Source of the DNA: Arsukibacterium ikkense
Lineage (GTDB): Bacteria; Pseudomonadota; Gammaproteobacteria; Enterobacterales; Alteromonadaceae
Direction of reading: 5' to 3'
Assembly: GCF_000987775.1 (NCBI RefSeq)
Contig: NZ_LAHO01000010.1
Span: 62,001 to 126,000, forward strand
Length of the DNA stretch: 64,000 bases
Part shown: piece by piece, positions 63,574 to 64,000 of the stretch
How positions within the stretch are numbered: position 1 is the stretch's first letter
How the letters are laid out: every line of letters begins with the position of its first letter
The notes under the pieces: model-generated
Databases searched by the model: none
The model's input: the letters and a program-made list of their open reading frames with translations, nothing else
Told to the model about the DNA's origin: nothing
Program-made: the position numbers and the translations under genes

Positions 63574-64000
63574 CTAGGGCAAAGCTTCAGGCTCGAACTC
63601 AGCAAACGGCTTATAGTTTGGATTACACAGCACTTTTGCGGCATTATTAGTTTTGTAATATTTATACAACTCACTGCCGCCGGTGTTACTGATAAACTGC
63701 TCAAGCGTAATATTATCTTTTTCATATTCCAGTAATTGCCAAAAGCCATAGAAGCCTTTAAACCAGTAATAGAAAAATATCAAGCCAACGCCAGCTAGCA
63801 GAGAGATAGCTTTGCCTATCGTGCGATAACTTCTGGCACAGTGCGTGAAAAACCAGACTGCACTGGCCATGGCGGCTAGTAAAAATGCAAAAAAGGGCGT
63901 CAACGCCCCATCGTCTTTACCACTCCAGACATGACTCAGACACAGCTGCTGATCTTCCGGAAATAAGGTGATAATCAAGGTTACTTTAAACAGAAAGTAA
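63574..64000 (-). CDS. Membrane protein, unknown (5' end outside window)
   Basis: The frame ends at 63574 and stays open to the window edge, so the N-terminus is missing; an internal TTG at 63978 is a poor start. Three hydrophobic segments are visible: one at the window edge (YFLFKVTLIITLF), one near TPFFAFLLAAMASAVWFF and one near ISLLAGVGLIFFYYWF. A soluble tail with ITLEQFISNTGGSELYKYY and CNPNYKPF follows. No family was recognised. Confidence 0.55.
   Translation of the reverse strand, partial: YFLFKVTLIITLFPEDQQLCLSHVWSGKDDGALTPFFAFLLAAMASAVWFFTHCARSYRTIGKAISLLAGVGLIFFYYWFKGFYGFWQLLEYEKDNITLEQFISNTGGSELYKYYKTNNAAKVLCNPNYKPFAEFEPEALP

Noticed and set aside
1..64000. tRNA, rRNA, CRISPR arrays, insertion sequences
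   Set aside because: No tRNA cloverleaf, rRNA core, regularly spaced repeat array or transposase was found on reading both strands.

Overview
The window looks like the chromosome of a free-living gammaproteobacterium, most likely of the Alteromonadales/Chromatiaceae type (Rheinheimera, Alishewanella and Arsukibacterium are the kind of genus I would expect; the genus is inference). Supporting signs are the leucine (liu) and valine (mms) catabolic operons with a MerR-type LiuR regulator, a LexA-controlled imuA-imuB-dnaE2 mutagenesis cassette, the E. coli-like PBP1C/alpha-2-macroglobulin pair, RlmC, YgiQ and a DUF3185 protein. No rRNA, tRNA, CRISPR array, transposase or integrase was seen.

Layout. 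1-5.4 kb: envelope and housekeeping genes (DUF3185, PRC-barrel, signal peptidase I), with a broken second signal peptidase fragment at the left edge, then an AraC regulator divergent from an aldehyde dehydrogenase, and a VOC protein. 5.5-11.2 kb: an AT-rich accessory block of unfamiliar genes in four packets separated by copies of one intergenic repeat. It holds two HEPN-like proteins, a divergent FtsZ/tubulin-like protein beside a uracil-DNA-glycosylase-like protein, and a secreted plus a membrane protein. 11.3-14.4 kb: YciI and NTF2-like genes plus two Sel1-repeat genes that arose by segmental duplication, one NTF2 copy having decayed. 14.6-17.7 kb: a secreted S33 peptidase divergent from a membrane LytTR regulator. 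17.8-19.5 kb: a small insert (Sel1 gene, orphan frame, membrane gene) bounded by direct repeats of the 3' end of the neighbouring SDR gene.

19.5-36.3 kb: branched-chain amino acid degradation. On the minus strand thiolase, mmsA, an acyl-CoA dehydrogenase, an enoyl-CoA hydratase, a 3-hydroxyisobutyryl-CoA hydrolase, mmsB and an SDR take valine-derived acyl-CoAs to propionyl-CoA. On the plus strand liuR-liuA-liuB-liuC-liuD-liuE and two CoA-transferase subunits convert isovaleryl-CoA to acetyl-CoA and acetoacetyl-CoA, which the divergent thiolase can cleave. TTTACG-rich putative LiuR operators lie between the two arms. Two structured-repeat families sit in the gaps of the minus-strand operon.

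36.4-64 kb: a RES-Xre toxin-antitoxin pair split by an intergenic repeat, an unknown membrane protein, a hydroxyacid dehydrogenase, glutathione peroxidase, D-lactate dehydrogenase, DUF2750 and YqaA-type proteins, the SOS imuA-imuB-dnaE2 operon with a clear LexA box, a CigR-like protein, RlmC, an ENPP-type phosphodiesterase, PBP1C, a 1968-residue alpha-2-macroglobulin, YgiQ, a HigB/NadS-type toxin-antitoxin pair, a small ORF broken by one in-frame stop, an extradiol dioxygenase and a partial membrane protein at the right edge.

The strongest candidates for something undescribed are the FtsZ-like/UDG-like gene pair inside the repeat-bounded accessory block and the repeat-bounded insert at the SDR 3' end.
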